Source of the DNA: CBDIHH01 sp965279095
GTDB taxonomy: Bacteria; Pseudomonadota; Alphaproteobacteria; Caulobacterales; Caulobacteraceae
Length of the DNA stretch: 64,000 nucleotides
Reading direction: 5' to 3'
Assembly (NCBI GenBank): GCA_965279095.1
Contig: CBDIHH010000006.1
Span: 372,001 to 436,000, forward strand
A model generated the notes under the pieces. The model saw nothing but the letters and a program-made list of their open reading frames with translations, made no database searches and was not told where the DNA came from. Positions within the stretch are counted from its first letter, which is position 1. Every line of letters begins with the position of its first letter. This document shows, in pieces, positions 32,663-41,917 of this stretch. A program made the position numbers and the translations under genes.

Positions 32663-33037
32663 ATGAGCATCAAGGTCATACTGGTCACCGACGACCGGGC
32701 GCACGCCGAGTTGATGCTCGGCGCGTTCGCCCGATCGCCGTACCCGTGTGTGTTCGTCGCGCTGGGATCGCGGGAGACGCTGGCTGCGGAGCTTGAGGCC
32801 GAGCTGGAGACTGTCCGCGGGCGCCTGCCGGTGATTGTCATGATCGACTTCTCGTTCGTGCTCGACGCCTGCGAAGCCGTTCTGGTCCAGATCGCCGCGC
32901 TCAAGGGCGATATGGCCATTGAGTGTCTGGTGACGCGGCCGCCCAAGAACGACCCCCTCTGCGACCGCCTGCGCGAACAGGGCGTCTTCGTCTTTCGCAC
33001 CGAGCCCCACCCACTTCCGGTTCTCGAGCTTCACTGA
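32663..33037 (+). CDS. Receiver-like single-domain protein
   Basis: This 124-residue protein looks like a lone CheY-type receiver: VILVTDDRAHAELM has the acidic pair at the end of the first strand and VIVMIDFSFVLDA places Asp at the phosphoacceptor position. The usual Lys is not clearly placed (the candidate strand reads FVFRTE), so it may be a pseudo-receiver. It lies beyond the terminator of the phytochrome set, may have its own promoter, and converges on hemE. It may be a phosphate sink or partner for the phytochrome kinase; this is inference. Confidence 0.6.
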   Translation: MSIKVILVTDDRAHAELMLGAFARSPYPCVFVALGSRETLAAELEAELETVRGRLPVIVMIDFSFVLDACEAVLVQIAALKGDMAIECLVTRPPKNDPLCDRLREQGVFVFRTEPHPLPVLELH

Positions 33038-33049
33038 GCGCCAAATTGC

Positions 33050-34084
33050 CTATCCGACCGGCGGCCTTCGGATGAGGTCCAAGAGGGTGGCCACGTTCTC
33101 CGGCGGGGCGTCCGGCGTGATGCCATGCCCGAGATTGAAGATGTGCGGTCCGCCCGAGAAGTCCTTCAGGACGCTGCGAACGGCGTGCTCCAGGGCCGCG
33201 CCGCCGCAGATCAGAGCTTCCGGGTCCAGGTTGCCCTGGAGCGCCATCCCCGCCGGCGCCTGGGACCGGGCGAAGGCGGCGGGAGTCTGGGTATCCACCC
33301 CGAGGGCCGTAACGCCGGTCTCGCGGGCGTAGCGGCCGATCAGCGCACCCGCGCCGCGAGGGAAGCCGATGACGGGGACGTCGACACCCAAGGCCCGCAG
33401 CCGGGCCATGAGGGCGGTCGTCGGTCCGAGGATCAGACGCTCGAACAGGGGCTCCGAGAGCCCTTCGGCCCAGCTCTCGAAAATCTGGAGGCAATCCGCC
33501 CCAGCCTTCACCTGAGCGTGCAGATGTTGCGCGGTGGCCTCGACGAGGATGGCGAGGAGCGAGTCGACCTCGGCGGGACGGGCATAGGCAGCGGCGCGGG
33601 AGCGGCGCTTATCGCCGCCTCGTCCCTGCAGCATGTAGGTTGCGACCGTCCAGGGGGCCCCAGCGAAGCCGATCAGGGTGGTGTGCGCGGGGATCTCCCT
33701 TCTCAGCCGCGATACGGTTTCGTAGACGGGCGCCAAGCGCTGGACCACGGTTTCGGCGCTGTCGATTCGCCAGACGGCCTCCTCGATGAGCGGCTGGAGC
33801 CGGGGGCCCACGCCTTCCTCGAAACGAACCTCGCGACCCAGGGCGTCGGGGATGACCAGGATGTCGGAGAACAGGATCGCCGCATCGAGATCGAAGCGGC
33901 GGAGAGGCTGCAGGACCGCCTCCACCGCCAGGTCGGGGGTGTAGCAGAAGGCCAGGAAGTCTCTCTGCTTGGCCCTCAGGGCCCGGTACTCGGGGAGATA
34001 ACGGCCCGCCTGGCGCATGATCCAGACCGGCGGCGAAGGCAATTGTTCGCCGCGCAGCACGCGCATCAGAGCTCGATCTGTCAT
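33050..34084 (-). CDS. hemE: Uroporphyrinogen decarboxylase
   Basis: This 344-residue enzyme removes four carboxyl groups from uroporphyrinogen III to give coproporphyrinogen III, shared by heme and bacteriochlorophyll synthesis. Signatures PVWIMRQAGRYLPEYR (substrate Arg residues) and IGFAGAPWTVATYMLQG are intact, as is the C-terminal HIFNLGHGI. The ATG at 34084 (MTDRALM) is chosen over the longer frame since it matches the usual family start. It is the second gene of an operon with the DUF3422 gene, ten bases upstream. Confidence 0.96.
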   Translation of the reverse strand: MTDRALMRVLRGEQLPSPPVWIMRQAGRYLPEYRALRAKQRDFLAFCYTPDLAVEAVLQPLRRFDLDAAILFSDILVIPDALGREVRFEEGVGPRLQPLIEEAVWRIDSAETVVQRLAPVYETVSRLRREIPAHTTLIGFAGAPWTVATYMLQGRGGDKRRSRAAAYARPAEVDSLLAILVEATAQHLHAQVKAGADCLQIFESWAEGLSEPLFERLILGPTTALMARLRALGVDVPVIGFPRGAGALIGRYARETGVTALGVDTQTPAAFARSQAPAGMALQGNLDPEALICGGAALEHAVRSVLKDFSGGPHIFNLGHGITPDAPPENVATLLDLIRRPPVG

Positions 34085-34094
34085 AGGGGGCCTA

Positions 34095-35402
34095 TCAGGG
34101 GGCGGGGTCAGGAGTAGGGGCGGGGCCCGCCCCGGGTTCCTTGTGGATGCCGGCGCGAACCCCATGAAGCCGCCGCCATACCAGCAGCACCACGATCGGC
34201 GCCGCCAGGCCCGTGGCGAATGTAGGGTTCAGGGAGGGCCACACGTCCGCAACGGCCTCGAAGCCGTATTTCAGCAGCGCCAGGGCGTAGTAGGAGATGG
34301 CCGCCACCGACAGCCCCTCGACCGTTTCCTGAATGCGCAACTGCATCTGGGCGCGCCGGTTCATGGAGGCCAGGAGACCCACATTGATCTCCTCAGCCGC
34401 CACCTCGACGCGCGTGTTGAGCATCTGGGCGGTGCGGGCGATGCGGGCGATGACCTGGGTCTGCCGATCGGCGACGGCGGCGCAGGTCCGCATCGCCGGC
34501 GCCAGCCGCCGCTCCATGAACTCGCCGATGGTCGGCCGCCCCGGGATCACGGTCTCGTTCAACTGGCCGATCCGTTCCCTGACCAATCCGTCATAGGCCC
34601 TGGAGGCCGAGAAGCGGAAGCTTGTGCCGCTGGCCAGGGCCTCGGCCTCGCCGGCCAGCGCCGCCAGATGGGACAGCAGCTGACGGTCGGCCGCCACGCC
34701 CCCCTCTTCGGACACCTTCAAGGCGGCGGCGTAGGCCTCGGCCTCCAGCCGAGACAACGGGCCGGCCGTCTCCCCGGCGAGCGGAAACGCCATCAGGGCG
34801 AGCAGCCTGTAGGTTTCGATCTCGAAGAGTTGCTGCAGGATCCGCCCGGCCCGCGCGGTGCTGTCGTCCGGCTGGACCAGGATGAACCGGGTGAAGGAAT
34901 CGGGACCGGGCCGAAAATCGGTGAACACCTGAATTCCGCCCGCGACCATCGAGCCAATGGTCTCCTCTTCAGCAAACACCATGCTCGCAGGCGCAGTGCG
35001 CAACAGGGCGGCGTGGGCGGCGGCCAGAATCTCGCCGGGCAGGTCGGCCAACCAGTCCTGCGGCGCGAGATCGAGGGCGGTGGCTGAAAAATTCGACATG
35101 TCGCCATCCGGGCTCGGCCGGAAGAAGCTCCATGTCGAGACCTCCGTGTGGCGCTCCCATCTGAGGCGCCAGCTGCCTGCGTCCAGGGCGCACCAGCGAG
35201 CGTCCGGCCCGGGCTCGGCCACGCCTATGCGCCGGCAGAGGGCGGCCATGTGGGCCCGATCGACCTCGGCGTCCGCCGAGAGGGCGGCGATCCTGGCCGC
35301 CAGAAGGGGAGCCTTGGCGGGCGTGGACGGACGCGCGTGGGCCTCTGCCAGCAGTCTGTGCCGTTCGGGGTGGAACTTCCAGGCGAGCTGCGCAGCCATC
35401 AA
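34095..35402 (-). CDS. DUF3422 family membrane protein
   Basis: This 435-residue protein matches DUF3422: ERHRLLAEAHARPS near the N-terminus, VSTWSFFRP, FTRFILVQPDD and a basic/helical middle. The C-terminus has a helical stretch (MNRRAQMQLRIQETVEGLSV) and two membrane helices (SYYALALLKYG and TFATGLAAPIVVLLVW). The family is widespread in proteobacteria and of unknown function. It shares an operon with hemE and diverges from bchI. Confidence 0.85.
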   Translation of the reverse strand: MMAAQLAWKFHPERHRLLAEAHARPSTPAKAPLLAARIAALSADAEVDRAHMAALCRRIGVAEPGPDARWCALDAGSWRLRWERHTEVSTWSFFRPSPDGDMSNFSATALDLAPQDWLADLPGEILAAAHAALLRTAPASMVFAEEETIGSMVAGGIQVFTDFRPGPDSFTRFILVQPDDSTARAGRILQQLFEIETYRLLALMAFPLAGETAGPLSRLEAEAYAAALKVSEEGGVAADRQLLSHLAALAGEAEALASGTSFRFSASRAYDGLVRERIGQLNETVIPGRPTIGEFMERRLAPAMRTCAAVADRQTQVIARIARTAQMLNTRVEVAAEEINVGLLASMNRRAQMQLRIQETVEGLSVAAISYYALALLKYGFEAVADVWPSLNPTFATGLAAPIVVLLVWRRLHGVRAGIHKEPGAGPAPTPDPAP

Positions 35403-35553
35403 CCCCCCCGCGGTCCGCCCGGCGTCCTGCAGCCGGGATCTGTGCTCGTCATCGGGGAGCCTCGCGTCGCCATCGGATGATGACTATTGGCCTAGCTTTC
35501 GCGATCAGCTAGCTTGACGTCAAGTTATCTGGACACTTGGTTCGGGGTTCCTG
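35403..35553. promoter_or_regulatory. Divergent promoter region DUF3422-hemE / bchIDO
   Basis: The palindrome CTTGACGTCAAG (35513-35524) places a TTGACG on both strands, and CTAGCT-N9-AGCTAG (35492-35512) lies beside it. No TGT-N12-ACA site was found here, unlike the other photosynthesis promoters in the window. Confidence 0.45.
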
Positions 35554-36573
35554 ATGCGCAGTCCTTTTCCGTTCTCGGCGATCGTCGGTCAGGACGAGAT
35601 GAAACTCGCCCTGCTGGTCGCGGCCGTGGACCAGGGCATCGGCGGCGTGATGGTCTTCGGGGACCGGGGCACCGGCAAGTCCACGGCGGTGCGCGCCCTG
35701 GCGGATCTGTTGCCGCCGCTGTCGGCGGTGCAGGGCTGCCGCTTTCACTGCGATCCCGCCGGCGACGCCGGGCGCTGCACCGCCGATTGTCCCTCGCGCG
35801 GGACCTTCATCGTCGAGACGATCGCCACGCCGGTGGTGGACCTGCCCCTGGGAGCGACCGAGGACCGGCTGGTTGGGGCCCTCGATCTGGAACACGCCCT
35901 GGCGAGGGGAGAGAAGCGCTTCGAGCCGGGGCTGCTGGCCCGCGCTCACCGCGGCTTCCTCTACATCGACGAGGTCAACCTGCTGGAAGACCATTTGGTG
36001 GACCTGCTCCTGGACGTGGCCGCCTCGGGCGAGAATGTGGTGGAGCGCGAGGGGCTGAGCGTCCGGCATCCGGCGCGCTTCGTTCTGATCGGGAGCGGTA
36101 ACCCAGAGGAAGGCGAGCTTCGCCCGCAACTGCTCGACCGGTTCGGCCTTTCGGTGGAGGTGCGCACCCCTACGGACCTGGCGTCCCGAATCGAGGTGGT
36201 TCGGCGCCGCGACGCCTTTGATCGCGATCCGGAAGGGTTTCGGGCCCGGTGGAAGCCGGCCGATGACGCTGTGGGCGCGCGCATTGTCGCCGCGCGCGAG
36301 CGACTGATGGCGGTCGAGGTGTCGGACGAGGCGCTGGAGCAGGCGTCCCGCCTGTGCATGGCGATCGGGGCTGACGGCTTGCGGGGCGAACTGACCGTGA
36401 TGCGCGCGGCCCGCGCCCTGGCGGCTTTGGATGGGCTCGACGCGGTGACAGAACCTCACCTGCGCACCGTCGCCCCCATGGCCCTGCGCCATCGCCTACG
36501 GCGCAACCCCCTCGACGAAGGCGGCTCCAGCGTTCGCATCGAGCGGGCCATGTCGGAGCTTTTCGCCGCATGA
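35554..36573 (+). CDS. bchI: Magnesium chelatase subunit BchI (AAA+ ATPase)
   Basis: This 339-residue AAA+ protein has Walker A GDRGTGKST (about residues 37-45), Walker B FLYIDEVNLL, and sensor/arginine segments (LIGSGNPEEGELRPQLLDRF). A Cys-containing insert (DPAGDAGRCTADCPSRGTF) is family-typical. BchI rings act with BchD and BchH to insert Mg2+ into protoporphyrin IX, the first committed step to bacteriochlorophyll. It begins the bchIDO-crtIB transcript and overlaps bchD by four bases. bchH is not in the window. Confidence 0.97.
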   Translation: MRSPFPFSAIVGQDEMKLALLVAAVDQGIGGVMVFGDRGTGKSTAVRALADLLPPLSAVQGCRFHCDPAGDAGRCTADCPSRGTFIVETIATPVVDLPLGATEDRLVGALDLEHALARGEKRFEPGLLARAHRGFLYIDEVNLLEDHLVDLLLDVAASGENVVEREGLSVRHPARFVLIGSGNPEEGELRPQLLDRFGLSVEVRTPTDLASRIEVVRRRDAFDRDPEGFRARWKPADDAVGARIVAARERLMAVEVSDEALEQASRLCMAIGADGLRGELTVMRAARALAALDGLDAVTEPHLRTVAPMALRHRLRRNPLDEGGSSVRIERAMSELFAA

Positions 36574-38372
36574 CCCTCGCGCCGCCCCCGGTCTGGTCCG
36601 ACGCCGGGCTGGCGGCCGCGCTGTTCGCCATCGACCCGACGGGGCTGGGCGGGGTAGCGGTACGGGCCCACAGCGGGCCCGTGCGGGAGCGTTGGTGCGA
36701 GACGCTGAGGTCTTTGCTGCCGCCGGAGAGTCCGGTACGGCGGATCCCCTTGAACATCGGCGATGATCGCCTCCTGGGCGGCCTGGAACTGGCGGCCAGC
36801 CTGGCCAGCGGCCGGCCCGTGGCCCAGCGGGGCGTGCTCGCGGAGGCGGACGGCGGTGTCGCCTTTCTGCCGATGGCGGAGCGGATCAGCGACGCGACAG
36901 CGGGGCGTCTGGCCGCCGTGCTGGACCGCGGCGAGGTGGTCATGGAGCGCGACGGTCTGACGCTGCGCCTGCCGGCGCGGGTGGGGCTGGTGCTGCTGGA
37001 CGAGGGGCTGGAGCCCGAGGAGCGTCCTCCGGACGCCCTGATGGAGCGGCTGGCCTTTCATATCGACCTGCGCGAATTGGGGCCTCGCATGCTGGGCGAG
37101 GCGTGTATTGACGCCGCCGCCGTGCAGTCGGCGCGCGCGCGATGGTCGACCGTGGCCGCTCCCGCCCCCGAGGTCATCGAGGCCTTGTGCGCCGCCGCGC
37201 AGATGTTTGGGGTTGGATCCCTGCGCGCGCCGATCCTGGCGCTCGCCGCCGCGCGCGCGCACGCCGCTCTCCAGGGGCGGGTTTCGGTGTCGGACGAGGA
37301 CGCCGCCATCGGCGCGCGGCTGGTTCTGGGGCCGCGCGCCCTGACCGCTCCGTCGAACGCGGACGAGGCCTCGCCGCCGCCGACGCCGCCGGAGCCGGAG
37401 GCAGAGGCCGAGGGGGCCGATGAGGCGGCCGCTGCGCCTCCGATCCCCGACGATGCGGGGCCGGGCGAAGACGGGACGGCTGGGCTCACCGACCGCGTCG
37501 TCGAGGCGGTCCAAGCCGCCTTGGCTGGAGACCTGCTGGACCAGGCGCGGTCCTTGAGCAAAGGGCGGACCCGGGCCGCCCCAGCGCCGCGAGCGCGAGG
37601 GGAGGGCTCGGCGGCCAAATCGACCCGCCGCGGCCGACCGGTTGGCTCTCGCAGCGGCGCCCTGCGCGATGGCGAGCGGCTCAACCTCGTGGAGACGCTG
37701 CGGGCCGCCGCGCCCTGGCAGGGACTGCGTCGGGCGCCCGGGGGCGGGGCGGGTCCCAGGGTGTTGGTGACCCGCGATGATTTCCGCATCCGCCGGTTCG
37801 TCCAGCGCGAGCAGTCCACCACCATCTTCGTCGTCGACGCCTCGGGCTCGGCGGCGTTCGAGCGCCTGGCGGAGGCCAAGGGGGCTGTCGAGCTTCTGCT
37901 GGCCAAGGCCTATGTCTCGCGCTCCATGGTCGCCCTCATCGCGTTTCGGGATCGAAGGGCCGAAGTGCTGCTGCCGTCCACCCGGTCCCTGACCCGGGCC
38001 AAGCGGCAGCTGGCGGATTTGCCAGGCGGCGGCGGAACGCCCCTGGCGGCCGGCATGGACGCGGCCTTGACCCTTGGGCTGGCGGAGAAGGCCAAGGACC
38101 GCACGCCGCTGCTGGTGTTCCTGACCGACGGCAGAGCCAATATCGCCCGTGACGGCGCCGCGGGGCGGGGGGCGGCGGAGCAGGACGCCATGGCCGCCGC
38201 CCGGCTGCTCGGCGCGGCGGGGCTCGGCGCTGTCTTTGTCGATACCTCGGCGCGGGCGCAACCGGGCGGCGACCGCTTCGCAAAGGCGATGGGCGCCGTC
38301 TATGCGCCCTTGCCCTATGTCGAGGCCAACGCCCTGCTGGGCCTGATCGAGGGCCGGGCGGCGGCGCCATGA
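36570..38372 (+). CDS. bchD: Magnesium chelatase subunit BchD
   Basis: This 600-residue protein has a degenerate AAA+ domain (~1-250, without a usable Walker A), an acidic Pro-rich linker (~265-310, PPPTPPEPEAEAEGADEA) and a von Willebrand A domain (~400-600). The metal-ion MIDAS motif is VVDASGSAA, with later Thr and Asp (GGGTPLAAGMD, FLTDGRAN). It forms the platform on which the BchI ring assembles for Mg insertion. It overlaps both bchI and bchO by four bases. Confidence 0.96.
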   Translation: MTLAPPPVWSDAGLAAALFAIDPTGLGGVAVRAHSGPVRERWCETLRSLLPPESPVRRIPLNIGDDRLLGGLELAASLASGRPVAQRGVLAEADGGVAFLPMAERISDATAGRLAAVLDRGEVVMERDGLTLRLPARVGLVLLDEGLEPEERPPDALMERLAFHIDLRELGPRMLGEACIDAAAVQSARARWSTVAAPAPEVIEALCAAAQMFGVGSLRAPILALAAARAHAALQGRVSVSDEDAAIGARLVLGPRALTAPSNADEASPPPTPPEPEAEAEGADEAAAAPPIPDDAGPGEDGTAGLTDRVVEAVQAALAGDLLDQARSLSKGRTRAAPAPRARGEGSAAKSTRRGRPVGSRSGALRDGERLNLVETLRAAAPWQGLRRAPGGGAGPRVLVTRDDFRIRRFVQREQSTTIFVVDASGSAAFERLAEAKGAVELLLAKAYVSRSMVALIAFRDRRAEVLLPSTRSLTRAKRQLADLPGGGGTPLAAGMDAALTLGLAEKAKDRTPLLVFLTDGRANIARDGAAGRGAAEQDAMAAARLLGAAGLGAVFVDTSARAQPGGDRFAKAMGAVYAPLPYVEANALLGLIEGRAAAP

Positions 38373-39316
38373 TCGTCAAGCCGGACTTCGATCGGGACGG
38401 GCGGCAGTGGCCAAACCGATCGGCGAGCCGCTTTCTGCGCGCTGGCGGGCTGCGCTGGCATGTGCAGGTGATGGGGGCGGGGCCGCCTCTTTTGCTGCTG
38501 CACGGCGCAGGGGCGGCGACCCACTCCTGGCGCAGCCTGGCCCCTCTGCTGGCGCGGGACTTCACGGTGATCGCGCCGGACCTGCCAGGCCACGGCTTCA
38601 CCGACACCCCCCGCGCCGATGGCCTGTCGCTTCCGGGGATGGCCCGCGGGGTCAGCGCCCTCATGGACGCGCTCGGACAGAGGCCCACCTGGCTGGTCGG
38701 CCATTCGGCGGGGGCTGCCATCGCCCTGAGGATGCGGCTCGACGATCGGACGTCAACGGCGGGCGTGGTCAGCCTGAACGGCGCCCTGGCGCCCTTCGGT
38801 GGGGCGGCCGCGCCTCTCTTCCCCGCCATGGCCAAATTGTTGTTCATGAACCCCATGGCCATCCAGATGTTCGCCTGGCGCGCCGGCAGGCCCGGCGGCG
38901 TCGAGCGGTTGATCGAAAGCACGGGGTCGCGGATCGATCGCGCCGGCCTCGAGGCCTATGGCCGCCTGATTCGCACGAGCGGCCATGTGGCCGGGGCCCT
39001 CGGCATGATGGCGCAATGGGATCTGAGACCCCTGAGGGCCGATCTGCGGAAGATCGACTTTCCCCTCACGCTGATGGCCGCCCAGAACGACCGCGCCGTG
39101 CCGCCGAGCGTGGCCCGGGAGATCAAGGCGCTGGTCCCCCACGCCGCCCTCGTGGATCTGCCCGGGCTTGGCCATCTGGCGCATGAGGAGTCGCCCGGGC
39201 TGATCGGGCGCCTGATCGCCCATGCGGCGGGAATCGACGCAGCGCAGCCCAAGGTTTACCCGGATGCTGATCCTTGCGGGCAGCCCTTGTCACAGCCTAG
39301 TGTAAAGTCATGTTGA
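38369..39316 (+). CDS. bchO: BchO, alpha/beta-hydrolase of the Mg-chelatase operon
   Basis: This 315-residue alpha/beta-hydrolase-fold protein always accompanies bchID in purple phototrophs. It has LLHGAGAATHSW (oxyanion region) and the nucleophile elbow GHSAGAA. Near the end, LPGLGHLAHEE holds the catalytic His. Its true reaction is not established; a helper role in Mg chelation is assumed. The final bases overlap the crtI start. Confidence 0.93.
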   Translation: MIVKPDFDRDGRQWPNRSASRFLRAGGLRWHVQVMGAGPPLLLLHGAGAATHSWRSLAPLLARDFTVIAPDLPGHGFTDTPRADGLSLPGMARGVSALMDALGQRPTWLVGHSAGAAIALRMRLDDRTSTAGVVSLNGALAPFGGAAAPLFPAMAKLLFMNPMAIQMFAWRAGRPGGVERLIESTGSRIDRAGLEAYGRLIRTSGHVAGALGMMAQWDLRPLRADLRKIDFPLTLMAAQNDRAVPPSVAREIKALVPHAALVDLPGLGHLAHEESPGLIGRLIAHAAGIDAAQPKVYPDADPCGQPLSQPSVKSC

Positions 39317-39318
39317 CG
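39289..39318 (+). promoter_or_regulatory. PpsR/CrtJ-like half-site array at crtI
   Basis: Three half-sites follow each other at 13-base steps: TGTCA (39289), TGTAA (39302 by frame, TGT at 39301-39303) and TGACG (39314-39318). The last two form TGT-N12-ACG, one base off the TGT-N12-ACA consensus. It overlaps the crtI start, so it may repress within the operon or drive an internal promoter. Confidence 0.45.
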
Positions 39319-40842
39319 ATGGACCGCCTGGCGACGGTTGACGCGGACCCGAGGGATCGGCGACCCCATGCGGTCGTCATCGGCAGCGGTTTTGGCGGAC
39401 TCTCGGCCGCCATCAGGCTGGGAGCGCGGGGCTACCGCGTCACCGTCCTGGAGCAGCTCGATGCTCCTGGCGGGCGCGCCTATGTCCATCGCGAAGGCGG
39501 CTTCACCTTCGACGCCGGCCCGACCATCGTGACGGCGCCCTTCCTCTTCGAGGAACTTTGGCGCCTGTGCGGGCGCACCATGTCCGACGACGTGACCCTG
39601 AAGGCCACGGATCCCTTCTATCGGCTGCGCTTCGACGATGGCGGCGTGATGGACTGCCACGCCGATCCAGAAGCGATGCGCCGGGAGATCGCCCGGATCT
39701 CGCCTTCGGATCTGGCTGGATACGACCGGTTCATGGCGCGGAGCGAGGCCATCTACCGTGTGGGCTTCGAGCGTCTCGGACACACGCCCTTTTCCTCAGT
39801 GACGGACATGCTGCGCATCGCGCCCGACCTGCTGCGTCTGGGGGGGCATCACAGCGTCTACGGTCTGGTGTCGCGCTATGTTCGCGATCCGCGCCTGCGC
39901 ATGGCGCTCAGCTTCCATCCCCTCTTCGTGGGCGGGAACCCGTTCAACACGACGGCGATCTACTGCCTCATCGCCTATCTCGAGCGGCGCTGGGGCGTGC
40001 ATTTCGCCATGGGGGGCACGGGCGCCCTTGTGCGGGGGCTGGTGGGACTGATCGAGGGCCAGGGCGGATCCCTGCGCTGCAAGGCCGAGGTGAGCCAGAT
40101 TCTGCTGCGCGACGGGGCGGCAAGCGGGGTGAGCCTGGCCTCGGGTGAGACGATCGCCGCCGATATCGTGGTCTCCAACGCCGACGCCGCCGCCACCTAC
40201 AGCAAGCTATTGCCGCCTTCCAGCCGGCGGCGGTGGACCGACCGGAGGATCGAGTCGGCCCAGTATTCGATGAGCCTGTTCGTCTGGTATTTCGGCGTGC
40301 GCAGGCGTTACGAGACGGTCGGGCATCACACGATCCTGTTCGGTCCCCGCTACCGCGCGCTCCTGGACGACATCTTCAAGCGCAAGGTCCTCGCGCAGGA
40401 CATGAGCCTGTATCTGCACCGGCCGACCGCGACTGATCCGTCCCTGGCCCCGCCAGGCTGCGACGCCTTCTATGTGCTGTCGCCCGTGCCCCACCTTGAC
40501 GCGGGGATCGACTGGGCGCGGCAAGCCGAGCCCTATCGCCAGGCCATCGCCCGGCGGCTGGCGGATACGGTGCTGCCCGGCCTCGAGGCCGAGGTGGTGG
40601 TGTCGCGGGTGACCACGCCGCAGGACTTTCAGGACCAGCTCGGTTCGATCAAGGGCGCTGCCTTCAGCCTGGCCCCGACCCTGCTTCAGAGCGCCTGGTT
40701 CCGACCGCACAACCGCAGCGAGGACGTCCCTGGCCTGTATCTGGTCGGCGCGGGGACCCATCCGGGCGCCGGGGTTCCGGGCGTTCTGTCCTCCTCCCGC
40801 GTCCTAGACATGGTTGTCCCCGATGCTGTCGCGCGCGTTTGA
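39310..40842 (+). CDS. crtI: Phytoene desaturase CrtI
   Basis: This 510-residue FAD enzyme has the N-terminal dinucleotide motif VIGSGFGGLSAAIRLGARGY and FDAGPTIVTAPF, plus the C-terminal carotenoid desaturase signature (GLYLVGAGTHPGAGVPGVL). It introduces three or four double bonds into phytoene to give neurosporene or lycopene. It is in the bchIDO-crtIB transcript; the ATG at 39310 overlaps the bchO stop. A second ATG at 39319 is also possible. Confidence 0.95.
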   Translation: MLTMDRLATVDADPRDRRPHAVVIGSGFGGLSAAIRLGARGYRVTVLEQLDAPGGRAYVHREGGFTFDAGPTIVTAPFLFEELWRLCGRTMSDDVTLKATDPFYRLRFDDGGVMDCHADPEAMRREIARISPSDLAGYDRFMARSEAIYRVGFERLGHTPFSSVTDMLRIAPDLLRLGGHHSVYGLVSRYVRDPRLRMALSFHPLFVGGNPFNTTAIYCLIAYLERRWGVHFAMGGTGALVRGLVGLIEGQGGSLRCKAEVSQILLRDGAASGVSLASGETIAADIVVSNADAAATYSKLLPPSSRRRWTDRRIESAQYSMSLFVWYFGVRRRYETVGHHTILFGPRYRALLDDIFKRKVLAQDMSLYLHRPTATDPSLAPPGCDAFYVLSPVPHLDAGIDWARQAEPYRQAIARRLADTVLPGLEAEVVVSRVTTPQDFQDQLGSIKGAAFSLAPTLLQSAWFRPHNRSEDVPGLYLVGAGTHPGAGVPGVLSSSRVLDMVVPDAVARV

Positions 40843-41887
40843 GCCTGAGTTCGCCCGGCCGGCCGACCGGGCCGCCTGTCGGGAGATGATCCGGGTCGGC
40901 TCCCGGTCCTTCCATATGGCCTCCTTCCTGCTGCCCGACGATGTCCGCGAGGCCGCCTACGCCCTGTACGCCTTCTGCCGCCTCTCCGATGACGCGGTGG
41001 ACGAGGCGGGAGCCCGGTCTGACGCCGTGGGGCGATTAAGAGACCGGCTCGACCGGATCTATGCGGGGGATCCCTGGCCGCAGCCGGTGGACCGGGCTCT
41101 GGCCGACATGATCACCGCCTTTGCGATGCCCCGCGCCCTGCTCGACGCCCTCCTCGAAGGCCTGGAATGGGATGTCGAGGGCCGCACCTACGAGACCTTG
41201 GCGGACCTCGAGGCCTATGCGGCCCGGGTGGCGGGCGCGGTCGGCGCGATGATGGCGGTGCTCATGGGCGCGCGTGAGCCGAGTCAGGCCGCCCGCGCCT
41301 GCGACCTCGGGGTGGCGATGCAACTGACCAACATCGCCCGGGACGTCGGCGAGGACGCCCGTATGAAGCGGTTGTATCTTCCGCGGGCCTGGCTTCGGGA
41401 GGAGGGCCTGGATCCTGACGCCTGGCTGGCGAACCCCACCTTCAGCCCCGCCATCGGCCGGATCGTCGCGCGCCTGTTGGACGCCGCCGATGAGCTCTAC
41501 CGGCGGGCCGATCGGGGCATCGCCAGTCTCGACCCGACGTTTCGGCCTGCGATCTTCGCGGCCCGATACCTCTATGCCGAGATCGGGGCGCAGTTGAGCC
41601 GGCGCGGGCTGGACTCTGTGGCGCGGCGGACCCGTGTGTCCAGCGGCCGCAAGGCGGTGCTGGTGATGCGCGCGGTGACCGAATCCGCCATGTCGCAACC
41701 GGCCCCCTGCCTGCAGGGGGCTTTGCCGGCGACCCAGTTCCTCGTCGAGGCCATCGGCCGAGAGCCGACCGGCGGGCTGACGCATCGGGGCCGGGCCGGT
41801 CGGAGCCTCCGGGAGTCGGCCCTGCGGATCTTCAGACTGTTCGAGGCGCTAGAAGCGCGGTCGGGACTGCAGCGAGCCCTTCGCTGA
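40823..41887 (+). CDS. crtB: Phytoene synthase CrtB
   Basis: This 354-residue protein condenses two geranylgeranyl diphosphates to phytoene. Both Asp-rich Mg-binding motifs are present (LSDDAVDEA and NIARDVGEDA), together with the substrate segment YALYAFCR. The ATG at 40823 lies within the 3' end of crtI (20-base overlap), so translation is coupled. Size and motifs are complete. Confidence 0.95.
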   Translation: MLSRAFEPEFARPADRAACREMIRVGSRSFHMASFLLPDDVREAAYALYAFCRLSDDAVDEAGARSDAVGRLRDRLDRIYAGDPWPQPVDRALADMITAFAMPRALLDALLEGLEWDVEGRTYETLADLEAYAARVAGAVGAMMAVLMGAREPSQAARACDLGVAMQLTNIARDVGEDARMKRLYLPRAWLREEGLDPDAWLANPTFSPAIGRIVARLLDAADELYRRADRGIASLDPTFRPAIFAARYLYAEIGAQLSRRGLDSVARRTRVSSGRKAVLVMRAVTESAMSQPAPCLQGALPATQFLVEAIGREPTGGLTHRGRAGRSLRESALRIFRLFEALEARSGLQRALR

Positions 41888-41917
41888 CAGCCGCGCGCGA
41901 CCCGTCGGGAGAGAGGC

